From the NCBI RefSeq assembly GCF_008806385.1, contig NZ_VZZK01000004.1, forward strand, positions 150,201-214,200: a DNA stretch of 64,000 nt, read 5' to 3'. The translations under genes were made by a program, and so were the position numbers. Below the pieces are notes generated by a model that had not been told where the DNA came from, searched no databases, and saw only the letters and a list, made by a program, of their open reading frames with translations. The stretch comes from Methylobacterium soli (GTDB lineage Bacteria; Pseudomonadota; Alphaproteobacteria; Rhizobiales; Beijerinckiaceae). This document shows positions 47,122 to 54,985 of this stretch, piece by piece (the stretch's first letter is position 1; the number at the start of each line of letters is the position of its first letter).

Positions 47122-48525
47122 TCAGAGGGGAAGGCGCGGCCCGAATGGCTTGGAGCGGGATGCGCCGCGCGAATGTGCGGTCGTGTAGGCTCCGGGTCCG
47201 GGGAGCGGGCCGAAATGCGGGACGCGCTCCGCATCGCGCGGCTCGGCGTCGCGGCCGGCGTGAGCCGGGCCCGGGAGGGTGATCGCCTGATCGCGCAGGC
47301 TCGCCAGCCTGTCCAGCGTCGACCCGTCGTCACTGGATTCCGGGCGTGCATGCTCCTGCATGAAGGCCGTGATCCTGGGCACGATCTCGGCGCGGAAACG
47401 CGCGCCGTTGAAGATGCCGTAATGCCCCGCCCCCGCCTGCAGGTGATAGCGCTTCCGGTCGGCCGGGAGATTGACCGCAAGGTCCAGCGCCGCGCGGGTC
47501 TGGCCGACACCCGTGATGTCGTCGGCCTCACCCTCGACGGCCATCAGGGCACAGCGGCGGATCGCGCCGAGATCCACGCGGCGGCCGCGGTGGCGCATCT
47601 CGCCCCGCGGCAGGGCATGCGTGAGGAAGACCGTCTCGATGGTCTCGAGGTAGAACTCGGCCGTGAGATCCATCACGGCGAGATACTCGTCGTAGAAGGC
47701 GCGATGCTTGGCGGCCGAATCGCCATCCCCCTGGACGAGGTGGTCGAACAGGTCCCAATGCGCCGACAGATGGCGATCGGGGTTCATGCCCATGAAGCCC
47801 GCCAGCTGGAGGAAGCCGGGATAGACCGCGCGCCCGCTGCCCGGATGTCCCCACGGCACCGTGTGGATGCAGTGCTGGCGGAACCAGTCGCCCCCCCGCT
47901 CGACTGCGAGCCTGTTGACGGCCGTGGGCGAGCGGCGCGTGTCGATGGGGCCGCCCAGGATCGTGGCCGAGCGCGGCACGCGCGGATGGTTCTCGGCCTC
48001 CATGAGGGCGATGGCGGCGAGCACCGGCACGGCGGGCTGGCAGACCGCCATGACGTGGAGGTCCGGTCCCAGCGCCTCGAGGATCGCCACGCACGTATCC
48101 ACGTACTCGTCGAGGCCGAAGCGGCCGGCCGCGACCGGCACCTGCTTGGCGTCGGTCCAATCCGTGATGAAGACCTGATGCGTGTCGAGGAGGGCCGCCA
48201 CGGTCCCGCGGAGCAGGGTGGCGTAATGGCCCGACATCGGGGCGACGAGAAGCACCTTGGGCTTCGTCGAGGGCTCGCCGAATGCGATCACGCGGCAGAA
48301 GGGGCTCTGCCACACCGCGCGCTCGGTCGCCGGGAGCGCGAAGGCGGGCTTGGCGTAAGTGCGCGTCGCGCGCTCGAACAGCTCACAGGACGCCGCGACC
48401 GCACGGCTGCTATAATGATAGGTTAAAGGACTGAACGGATTCTCGAAGGCAATTTTCGCAGCATCTGCGGCAATACGGGCTGGCATAAGCATTAGGTTCC
48501 ACGTATCCCGCATCGCGTACATCAT
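47122..48525 (-). CDS. phaZ: Intracellular polyhydroxyalkanoate depolymerase
   Basis: 467 residues, no signal peptide. Degrades native intracellular PHB granules to hydroxybutyrate. The PhaZ nucleophile elbow reads AVCQPAVPVLAA with Cys162, matching the catalytic Cys183 of Ralstonia PhaZa1; VLLVAPMSGHYATLLRGTV and FITDWTDAKQVPV are family features and the late GAGHYGIFNG gives the His. A C-terminal 60-residue tail is basic and variable. AAGGAG precedes ATG 48525 by 7 bases, so the ATG 27 bases upstream was rejected. An EcfG-like site with one mismatch lies at 48588-48613. Confidence 0.93.
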   Translation of the reverse strand: MMYAMRDTWNLMLMPARIAADAAKIAFENPFSPLTYHYSSRAVAASCELFERATRTYAKPAFALPATERAVWQSPFCRVIAFGEPSTKPKVLLVAPMSGHYATLLRGTVAALLDTHQVFITDWTDAKQVPVAAGRFGLDEYVDTCVAILEALGPDLHVMAVCQPAVPVLAAIALMEAENHPRVPRSATILGGPIDTRRSPTAVNRLAVERGGDWFRQHCIHTVPWGHPGSGRAVYPGFLQLAGFMGMNPDRHLSAHWDLFDHLVQGDGDSAAKHRAFYDEYLAVMDLTAEFYLETIETVFLTHALPRGEMRHRGRRVDLGAIRRCALMAVEGEADDITGVGQTRAALDLAVNLPADRKRYHLQAGAGHYGIFNGARFRAEIVPRITAFMQEHARPESSDDGSTLDRLASLRDQAITLPGPAHAGRDAEPRDAERVPHFGPLPGPGAYTTAHSRGASRSKPFGPRLPL

Positions 48526-48757
48526 CCAGCTACTCCTTGGAGCAGCCTTCACCTCAGACTCTCCATTTTCACATCATTGCGCTGGCTAACGCCCGATGCT
48601 CACAAAGAGTTTCCTGGAATCTTTGGAACGTCGCTCCGTCAGGCACGCTGAATCGCGCCGGGGGGGCTGCGCCGAGGGTCGGAATCCGCGTGAGGGCACG
48701 ACCCATGTTTTGATAATGCGGGCCGGGGCGTCCGGTGCTCCTGTCGCGCCGACGGGA

Positions 48758-49255
48758 ATGCGCGGGCATCGCGGCATGTTCAGATTCCTCTCGACCTGCC
48801 TCGCTTTCCTGATCGTGACGACGGCGCAGGTGGGCGGCGTTCCGCCCGCCCCCGCGATCCCCGGAGAGGCGGCCCGCATCGAGAGCATGGTCAACAAGGC
48901 CGCGGCCCTGGTCGAGGTCCGGGGGAAGCAGGCCTTCCCGGATTTCAGGCGGCGCGGCAGCGAGTGGCGCTTCAACGAGGTCTATCTCTTCGTCATGGAT
49001 CTCGGCGGGCGGGTCCTCCTCAATGTCGAGTTTCCTCGCCGGGAGGGCACCAATCGGCTGAAGGAGCGGGACGCGGACGGCAAGCTGTTTCACGAGGATT
49101 TCATCGACGTCGTCCGGTCCGACGGCTCGGGATGGGTCGATTACATGTTCCCCAGGCCGGGACAGAAACATCCCTCCGCGAAGTGGAGCTATGTTCGGGC
49201 GGTGACGATCGACGGAGAGCCGGGGCTGATCGGCGCGGGCTTCTACGCCGAGTAA
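48758..49255 (+). CDS. Exported single-Cache-domain-type protein
   Basis: About 165 residues with a Sec signal peptide (MRGHRGMFRFLSTCLAFLIVTTAQVGG). The mature part (IESMVNKAAALVEVRGKQAFPDFRRRG, FNEVYLFVMDLGGRVLLNVEFP, EDFIDVVRSDGSGWVDYMFPRPGQ, SYVRAV) matches the small periplasmic single-Cache-2 fold, normally a ligand-binding domain. No attached kinase or receptor module. ATG 48776 is an alternative start and neither has a strong ribosome-binding site. Confidence 0.72.
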   Translation: MRGHRGMFRFLSTCLAFLIVTTAQVGGVPPAPAIPGEAARIESMVNKAAALVEVRGKQAFPDFRRRGSEWRFNEVYLFVMDLGGRVLLNVEFPRREGTNRLKERDADGKLFHEDFIDVVRSDGSGWVDYMFPRPGQKHPSAKWSYVRAVTIDGEPGLIGAGFYAE

Positions 49256-49684
49256 CGCAAGGCCGCGTGCCGGACGTGAACCGCGTTCGGCAGCTCAGAT
49301 GGATCCGGTCCGGGCTTGCCGCCGCGATGCGGTCGCGCGCTCGCGGCATCGGCCTGGCGCGGGGTCGGCGAACCGGTGCAGGCTCCAGCCGGGCGGATGG
49401 TAAGCCCCCGTCCACGCGCCGCCGCGGAGGGGAGGGGGCGTTCCAATCACTGCAGAGACTGCAACCGTGCCCCGCCGGCAGTGGGTTTCCTGCCGGATAT
49501 CGGGCCGCTATGGTCGGCCTTCCCCCGAATAAGGTAGGGGCCGGCACCCTGGCCTGACCCATGCAGGCGGCGTCCTGCGGGAAGATCCTGCGCAAAATCC
49601 CTGCACGAGATTCCTGGGGTAATGCCCCGCGCCCTGCCGTCTCCATCCGGCCGATCCCCACGCCGCCCGATTCAAGGCTGATTG
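49256..49684. other. Intergenic region before the MFS gene
   Basis: 429 bases. No open frame with family resemblance on either strand. The stretch 49440-49560 has several short GC hairpins but none with a T-run or a conserved riboswitch core that I can confirm. Confidence 0.5.
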
Positions 49685-51001
49685 ATGAGCGAACTCCTCA
49701 CCCGCCCGGACGTCGCGGACGTCCAGGCCGCCCAAGGACACCTGCTGCCCGACCAGGAGCGCGTGCCGCTTGCCCAAGGGCATGCGTCGGTCGACCGAGG
49801 AATCCTGCCCGCCGCCTCCCCGCCGGAGCGGCATCCGGGCCTGGTCCTCGTGGCACTCGCGATGGGTGGCTTCGCCATCGGCACCACGGAATTCGCCGCG
49901 ATGAGCCTGGTGCCCGATTTCGCGCCCGACCTCGGCATCGATGCGCCGACCGCCGGCCATGTCATCAGCGCCTACGCCCTCGGGGTGGTGGTCGGGGCGC
50001 CGATCATCGCGGTGCTGGCCGCCAAGGTCGCCCGACGCACCTTGTTGGTCGGCCTGATGGTGCTGTTCGCGCTCGGTAACGGCCTCTCGGCCCTCGCTCC
50101 GAATTACCATGGGATGCTGGCCTTTCGCTTCCTCGCCGGCCTGCCGCACGGCGCGTATTTCGGCGTCGCGGCCCTCGTGGCGGCCTCGCTGGTCCCGCGT
50201 GAGCGTCGCAGCCAGGCGGTCTCGCGGGTGATCGCGGGGCTCACCGTCGCGACCGTGGTGGGCGTGCCGCTGGCCAATGTCATCGGGCAGGTCGCGGGCT
50301 GGCGCTGGAGCTTCGCCCTCGTGGCTCTGCTCGCCGGGCTGACGGCGACCCTGGTGCGGATCTTCGCGCCCCTCGGGCCCCCGGCCCCGGGCGCGAGCGC
50401 CCTGCGGGAACTCGGCGCCCTGCGCCGCGGGCAGATCTGGCTGACGCTCGCCACCGGCGCCATCGGGTTCGGCGGCCTGTTCTCGGTCTACACCTATCTC
50501 GCCTCGACGATGCTGGAGGTCACCCACGCGGCTCCGGCCGCGATCCCGCCGGTGCTTGCCCTGTTCGGCCTCGGTCTCACCGTCGGCAACCTCGCCTGCG
50601 CCTGGGCGGCCGACCGTGCGCTGATGCCGGCCGCCGGGGCGACGCTGGTCTGGAGCGCCTTCGCGCTCGCCCTCTACCCCTTCGCGACGGCAAGCCTCTG
50701 GACGCTCGGCCCGGTGGTGTTCCTGATCGGTTGCGGCGGCGGCCTCGCCACGATCCTGCAGACGCGCCTGATGGATGTGGCCGAGGACGCCCAGACTCTC
50801 GCGGCGGCCCTGAACCACTCGGCCTTCAACCTCGCCAACGCCCTCGGGCCCTGGCTCGCTGGCCTCGCCCTCACGGCCGGCCTCGGCCTTCCGGCGACGG
50901 GCTGGGTCGGCGTGGGGCTGGCGCTCGGCGGGTTCCTGATCTGGGCTGTCTCGATGCTGGTGGAGCGGAGCGGCGCGCCGGTTGCCCGGCAGCCCTCGTG
51001 A
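49685..51001 (+). CDS. MFS transporter (AraJ/DHA1-like exporter)
   Basis: 438 residues with 12 predicted membrane segments after a 50-residue soluble N-terminus. VALAMGGFAIGTTEFAAMSLVPDFAPDLG and GHVISAYALGVVVGAPIIAVLAAKVARR are typical of AraJ/YdhP-type sugar or drug efflux proteins; GLPHGAYFGVAALVAASLVPRERR follows. Substrate unknown. The start is the ATG one codon after a TTG. Confidence 0.9.
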   Translation: MSELLTRPDVADVQAAQGHLLPDQERVPLAQGHASVDRGILPAASPPERHPGLVLVALAMGGFAIGTTEFAAMSLVPDFAPDLGIDAPTAGHVISAYALGVVVGAPIIAVLAAKVARRTLLVGLMVLFALGNGLSALAPNYHGMLAFRFLAGLPHGAYFGVAALVAASLVPRERRSQAVSRVIAGLTVATVVGVPLANVIGQVAGWRWSFALVALLAGLTATLVRIFAPLGPPAPGASALRELGALRRGQIWLTLATGAIGFGGLFSVYTYLASTMLEVTHAAPAAIPPVLALFGLGLTVGNLACAWAADRALMPAAGATLVWSAFALALYPFATASLWTLGPVVFLIGCGGGLATILQTRLMDVAEDAQTLAAALNHSAFNLANALGPWLAGLALTAGLGLPATGWVGVGLALGGFLIWAVSMLVERSGAPVARQPS

Positions 51002-51085
51002 CGCGAAGACCCACGGCGGGCGCTCTCCGGAGGATCGCCCGATTCCCGTCCGGACGGTCCCGGCTCAGGCCGGTCAACCGGACAG

Positions 51086-51117
51086 AAAAAAGGCCGCCCC
51101 GGTAAGGGAGCGGCCCG
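51086..51117 (-). terminator. Rho-independent terminator of the sRNA
   Basis: GC-rich stem (GGGCCGCTCCC against GGGGCGGCC) followed by six T residues on the minus strand. It forms the 3' end of the sRNA. Confidence 0.8.
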
Positions 51118-51185
51118 AAGTCTAGGGAGGAAACGCCCAAGAAGGGCACACCGCCGCGACGCCATCGCGGCGGTGCATGGCGCGC
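51086..51185 (-). ncRNA. suhB/MmgR-like sRNA (alphaproteobacterial ar8 family)
   Basis: Read on the minus strand the segment has a strong 11-bp hairpin (51149-51175, stem CACCGCCGCGA), a short hairpin GCCC-UUCUU-GGGC, the single-stranded UUUCCUCCCUAGACUUC stretch, and a terminator stem GGCCGC...GCGGCC ending in six U residues (51091-51086). UUUCCUCCCU is the signature of the suhB (RF00519)/MmgR/ar8 sRNAs; Sinorhizobium MmgR limits PHB accumulation and this window has two PHB depolymerase genes. The 3' end is well defined; the 5' end is a guess and the RNA may be as short as 77 bases. Confidence 0.72.
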
Positions 51186-51230
51186 TTCTCCCATAGGGCA
51201 TTGCAGCGCACAATCCGCCCCCGGTGAAGG

Positions 51231-51264
51231 TCTGGCATGCCAGAGGCGCATGGAAACGTTTCCA
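51231..51264. promoter_or_regulatory. Two perfect 14-bp palindromes upstream of the sRNA
   Basis: TCTGGCATGCCAGA (51231-51244) and TGGAAACGTTTCCA (51251-51264). The second fits the LacI/GalR-family operator pattern TGNAANCGNTNNCA. They lie between the sRNA 5' end and the divergent exported-protein gene and could control either. Confidence 0.6.
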
Positions 51265-51431
51265 GCTTGACCGGAAGCGTCCGCTGGCTGCTTGCCCCTC
51301 TCCACCGCACCGATCGCCCGCGCACCGGGATCGGCCGCGCTGATCCTCTTGCGTCCGGCGACAAACGGCCTAGCCTCTTCGTCGGACAGCGTCAGCATGT
51401 CGGGACGGTGAATGCCGTCCGAGGGGACGCG

Positions 51432-51845
51432 ATGAGAGTGGTGATCCGGACCGGGTTCGTCCTCTGCCTCGTCCTCGTGAACTCCGGCGCAACCTTCGCG
51501 CAGGCCAAGCGGTCCCTGATCTGCAAGGAGCAGGTGGCCATCGGCCTCGTTCAGCCCGAGGCCGGGGGTGCGGTGAAGGCTGAGACGATCGCGGCCAGAA
51601 CCTTCTCGCTGATCCTGAGCCGCGACCTGCTGAACGTCATCCTGGCGGGCAGAACCGAGTTCTTTGAATGCCAGGACGTCGCGTACCGGTCCGACGGACG
51701 GCGCCGGTCGAGCACGATCAAGTGCCAGAACGCGACCAATTTCCTCACGCTGGATCTGGTGAGGCTGAAGTTCTTCAAGGCTCAGCTCAACCCCGAGGAC
51801 GAGACCGACGCGAAATTCAGCTACGGATCCTGCAACCCGATCTGA
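51432..51845 (+). CDS. Exported hypothetical protein
   Basis: 137 residues with a Sec signal peptide (MRVVIRTGFVLCLVLVNSGATFAQA). The mature part has four Cys (SLICKEQ, FECQD, IKCQN, GSCNPI) suggesting two disulfides. GAGGGG lies 5 bases before the ATG. No family recognised. Its promoter region contains the two palindromes. Confidence 0.7.
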   Translation: MRVVIRTGFVLCLVLVNSGATFAQAKRSLICKEQVAIGLVQPEAGGAVKAETIAARTFSLILSRDLLNVILAGRTEFFECQDVAYRSDGRRRSSTIKCQNATNFLTLDLVRLKFFKAQLNPEDETDAKFSYGSCNPI

Positions 51846-51858
51846 GGCGCGGTCCCGC

Positions 51859-52014
51859 TCACTCGATCAGCACCAGAAGCGTGGCGTACCCCGCAATCGC
51901 GACGAGCACGAGACCGAGGAGCACGGCCACGCGGCCGATCGTTTCCTGCCGCACCGCATCGGTGGGACGAGGATCCGGATCGCGCATCGAATCCTGGGCC
52001 GCGTCATCGCTCAT
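51859..52014 (-). CDS. Small membrane protein
   Basis: 51 residues: acidic N-terminus, then one hydrophobic helix (VAVLLGLVLVAIAGYATLLVLI). AAGG is about 11 bases before ATG 52014; ATG 52068 is in frame but has no ribosome-binding site. Unknown function. Confidence 0.5.
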   Translation of the reverse strand: MSDDAAQDSMRDPDPRPTDAVRQETIGRVAVLLGLVLVAIAGYATLLVLIE

Positions 52015-52162
52015 GCCATCGACCGCCTTCTTGCCATCGACCGCCCGCTCCGAGACGCTGCGTAACATAGGTTAGCGAGGTCGGCGGCCTCATTTGAGGG
52101 GTCCGCTGCGCCGTCCTGCGGGCCGCTCGGTGCAATGCGCGCGGGGACCCGATGGCGAGGCT

Positions 52163-52399
52163 TCAGGGGGCGGGTGCGTCCGCGATATCGAGCGCGACGC
52201 CCTGGCCTCTCAGAACGTTGAGGATCCGCGCCTCCATGTCGGCGGTCAGGTGGGGAATGCGCAGGTGGATGGTGCTGCCGCGCTCGGACCCGCTGACCCA
52301 CATCCGGTAGTGCAGCCCTTCGGATCGGAGCTGCTGCAACATGTGCTCCGCGCCGATCCGCACCACCTCGTTGTTCATCGCGATCGTCTTGTCATCCAT
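52163..52399 (-). CDS. Small hypothetical soluble protein
   Basis: 78 residues (MDDKTIAMNNEVVRIGAEHMLQ..., later STIHLRIPHLTADMEARILNVL). GTGGAG lies 8 bases before ATG 52399. Compact alpha/beta composition, no recognised family. Confidence 0.6.
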   Translation of the reverse strand: MDDKTIAMNNEVVRIGAEHMLQQLRSEGLHYRMWVSGSERGSTIHLRIPHLTADMEARILNVLRGQGVALDIADAPAP

Positions 52400-52564
52400 G
52401 GCCGGTCTCCACACCCCTCCTGTGAGAACGGTCGGACGCGCGGCCTAGTCCAGGACGGCCGGCTCCGTGCCGGTGCCGGCCGATATCCTGCGCGTCCTTT
52501 CACAGGCTCGCCCGCGCGTCGGCGCTCCCGTAAGCTTGGCTTCACCAGCCATGGAGGGAAGCGT

Positions 52565-52786
52565 TTGAAATTCACCATCAGCGCGAACACGCCGGACGGC
52601 CCGGTCGCGTTCCAGACCGGCTCGCCGGAAGCGGCGCTCGATCGGGCCCGGATCCTCGCCGACGAGGAAGCCCAGGAGGTTCGAGTCACGGATATGCACG
52701 GGCGCGTCTACGAGACCGACGCCTTCGACGGATGTTTCGTGCGATCGCAGGCGTCGAGCCGCCTCGACCCGGAGCCGTCATCGTGA
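52565..52786 (+). CDS. Small hypothetical protein with TTG start
   Basis: 73 residues: (M)KFTISANTPDGPVAFQTGSPEAALDRARILADEEAQEVRV.... GGAGGG lies about 8 bases before the TTG; no ATG or GTG is available in the conserved part. Soluble, acidic, family unknown. Confidence 0.6.
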   Translation: MKFTISANTPDGPVAFQTGSPEAALDRARILADEEAQEVRVTDMHGRVYETDAFDGCFVRSQASSRLDPEPSS

Positions 52787-52943
52787 CGATCTGCGTGTTC
52801 TTCGCGGTTCGCGAGATCTTGACCGCTCGCAAGATCTTGACCGTTCGTCGGATCTTGGACGTGCGCATATCCAGCGTCCGGTCGCGGATGCGGGGAGATC
52901 GGCCGCGCCGGCGGGACTGATCCGCGCATGGGGTGGAAACGAC

Positions 52944-52968
52944 CGAACCGATACGCTTCCAAAGCGTT
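52944..52968 (+). promoter_or_regulatory. EcfG-like promoter of the exported repeat protein
   Basis: CGAAC, 16 bases, CGTT: one mismatch (CGAAC for GGAAC) from the EcfG consensus, 29 bases before the gene at 52998. Confidence 0.45.
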
Positions 52969-52997
52969 CCTAGCTGCCGATAAGGAGAATACGCGAC

Positions 52998-53303
52998 ATG
53001 AAGGCATTGTGTTTAATTGCGGCCGTGGGTCTCAGCCTGGCGGGGCCAATGAGCCTGGCCTGGGCCCAGCCCTACGGCGGCGGAGATTACGGATACCGGG
53101 ATCGCGACTACGGGCGGGATCGCGACTATGACTCCAGGGATCGCGATAGCAGGCCCAGAGGGCGCGCGTATGGCTTCGATGAGCGCGAGTACCTGCGTTG
53201 CAACCCCGACGTTCGCCGCGCCATCGAGCGTGGGCAGATGGAATCGGGCGCCGCGCATTATCGGGTCTTCGGTCGTCGTGAGGGCCGCCGGCTCAGCTGC
53301 TGA
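52998..53303 (+). CDS. Exported Tyr/Asp/Arg-rich protein with a C-terminal repeat motif
   Basis: 101 residues. Signal peptide MKALCLIAAVGLSLAGPMSLAWAQ, a RDRDYGRDRDY-type low-complexity stretch, then YLRCNPDVRRAIERGQMESGAAHYRVFGRREGRRLSC. The end resembles the YLxxNPDVxxA...HYxxxGxxEGR repeat unit found singly or in tandem in bacterial surface proteins. Here it occurs once, with two Cys that could pair. AAGGAG lies 10 bases before ATG. Confidence 0.75.
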   Translation: MKALCLIAAVGLSLAGPMSLAWAQPYGGGDYGYRDRDYGRDRDYDSRDRDSRPRGRAYGFDEREYLRCNPDVRRAIERGQMESGAAHYRVFGRREGRRLSC

Positions 53304-53445
53304 TCGGCGGTCGGAGCGTCGCTGACGTCACCGGATGGCGTCGATGCGGCAGGGACGTAACGCGGGCATGGCCCCGCGCCACGTCCCTGCCTGGCGGCCC
53401 GTCAGAGCCGATCCGACGCGGAGCAATGCCCGCGCGCGGGCCGCC

Positions 53446-53688
53446 CTAACCCGGTGCGCCCTGGCCGAGGTTGAGAAGCAGCGCGACCCTGTCGGCCAGC
53501 GCCGTCACGGCGGTTCCGGGATTCTCGGAACCGAAGGTCGCGACCGCGACATGCATGCCGAGGACCGGCACGAAGACCAACGCCATCATGAAAACGATCA
53601 CAGCGATGCTGTGGTCGCTTCGACGCGCAGGGCTGCCCGAGACGGGGCGCCGGGCGGAGCGGCTCGGGAGCGATTTGGGACGAAACAT
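53446..53688 (-). CDS. Small membrane protein
   Basis: 80 residues. Basic N-terminus (MFRPKSLPSRSARRPVSGSPARRSDHS) then one hydrophobic segment (IAVIVFMMALVFVPVLGMHVAVATF). GAGGTGAGCC precedes the ATG. Unknown function. Confidence 0.6.
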   Translation of the reverse strand: MFRPKSLPSRSARRPVSGSPARRSDHSIAVIVFMMALVFVPVLGMHVAVATFGSENPGTAVTALADRVALLLNLGQGAPG

Positions 53689-54021
53689 GGCTCACCTCGT
53701 TTGGGACTGGCCGCCAAGGCCGGTCGCGGGCGAGCCGGATCCGACGATCAGGCGCGCGTCACGCGGTCAGCCAAGAGCGGCGAGGTCGATCGACTACTGT
53801 CGTCGGGCATTGGGTTGTTCGGTTCCTGAGGAGCCGCACGACGCCGGACGGGCGCATGCGGACGATGTGCTGATGATCTGCGACGGCGGCTTCGTCAAGC
53901 CATGTCGCGCCCTTGCCCGCAGGGGGCCTCGCGGGCCGGACGACGAGCCGTCCGCCCTCTCAACGGCGGGGGCAGCGGAGCGTTCCCATCGCGCCGGGGA
54001 CCGGGGAATGATCCGCAATCC
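53689..54021. other. Intergenic region without a recognisable gene
   Basis: 333 bases. No frame with protein-like composition on either strand and no clear terminator; it contains the upstream region of the small membrane protein at 53446. Confidence 0.5.
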
Positions 54022-54318
54022 TCAAGGTGCCGGGCGCTCCGGGTGGTCGCACCGGTAGGGACGCCCGTCCTCCGCCCGGACATGCGTGACGCGGCCGCCG
54101 GCGTTGCGGCACTCGGTGGCGAAGGCCGACAGCGCCCCGCGCTCGGACAGGGCCAGGCTGAGGGGCGTCAGCGTCACGATCAGCAGGAACCAGGCGATCA
54201 GGCCGAGCACCCACCCGTTCGGCTTGCCCGGGCTCGGCGGCCGATCCGGCCATCCCGGCTGGGGTGGGGGCGGCCCCAGGAAGGCCAGGCTGAGTCCGAG
54301 CCAGACGGTTGCGTTCAT
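54022..54318 (-). CDS. Small membrane hypothetical protein
   Basis: 98 residues: MNATVWLGLSLAFLGPPPPQPG..., a Pro-rich linker, then a second hydrophobic segment (WVLGLIAWFLLIVTLTPLSLAL) and a cytoplasmic tail with two Cys. No good ribosome-binding site, but CGGGATCGCTCATG is duplicated just upstream (54313-54342). Confidence 0.5.
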   Translation of the reverse strand: MNATVWLGLSLAFLGPPPPQPGWPDRPPSPGKPNGWVLGLIAWFLLIVTLTPLSLALSERGALSAFATECRNAGGRVTHVRAEDGRPYRCDHPERPAP

Positions 54319-54521
54319 GAGCGATCCCGCATGAGCGATCCCGAGAGCGCGAGCCGGGTGGCAAGTCTGGCCGAAGCGGATCACAGCCCAGGCGTCGAAT
54401 TCTGCTCTCAATCTCCGCCAGTCGGAACCGATCTGCGGCCATAGGAAGCAGCCGGATGCACCAGCGGCCGTGCTCGAAGCGACGAGGCCGGGTCGGGCAA
54501 GGCGAGGCAGAGTGCCCGCCG

Positions 54522-54755
54522 TCAGGCGTGTTCGAGCTCCAAGGCGAGATCGGTCAGGTAGGCGGCGATCCGGCGGCCCGCCGCGGCATCGCTGCAATCG
54601 ACCCAGAAACCCACCGCGAGCGTCTCGCCCTCGTGCTGGCGCAGGACCGATTCGGCCATCAGCGCCACCTCGCGCTCGGTGGCGGCCGAGACTGTCCGCA
54701 CCGCGTCGGGGGCGGCGATGGTGACCCGGTAGACGCTCGTCAGCATGGTCGACAT
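54522..54755 (-). CDS. Small hypothetical protein
   Basis: 77 residues: MSTMLTSVYRVTIAAPDAVR..., ending LTDLALELEHA; soluble alpha/beta composition. GGAGGG is 4-5 bases before ATG 54755. The longer upstream frame is low complexity. Divergent from the secreted PHB depolymerase. Confidence 0.6.
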   Translation of the reverse strand: MSTMLTSVYRVTIAAPDAVRTVSAATEREVALMAESVLRQHEGETLAVGFWVDCSDAAAGRRIAAYLTDLALELEHA

Positions 54756-54985
54756 GCTCCCTCCGTCGTCACGCACGATTCGGAGCACAGCCCGGCCGTC
54801 GCAAGCTCCCTCAACGGCTGCCCGAGCCGAACGGATCCATCGGCCGTCACGGAATTCGTCCTGGGCCGTCGCCGGCCACTGGGCGGCACCGCCCGCACCG
54901 GCGGACCGAGCCTGGGAGTGCCTGGACAACCCGCCGAGGCCGGGGTCTGGATAGCGGGACAGGGGATGATCGAGTCGAGGCAGGG

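Noticed and set aside
48588..48613. EcfG-like site upstream of phaZ
   Set aside because: Reads GAAAC-N17-CGTT with one mismatch in a key G; too weak to list as a feature.
49340..49580. Possible cobalamin-type riboswitch before the MFS gene
   Set aside because: Some GC-rich hairpins and a CCACTG-like hexamer on the minus strand, but the conserved core segments and their order do not fit.
54313..54342. Duplicated CGGGATCGCTCATG before a small membrane gene
   Set aside because: Two imperfect copies in non-coding DNA; too short to call a functional repeat.
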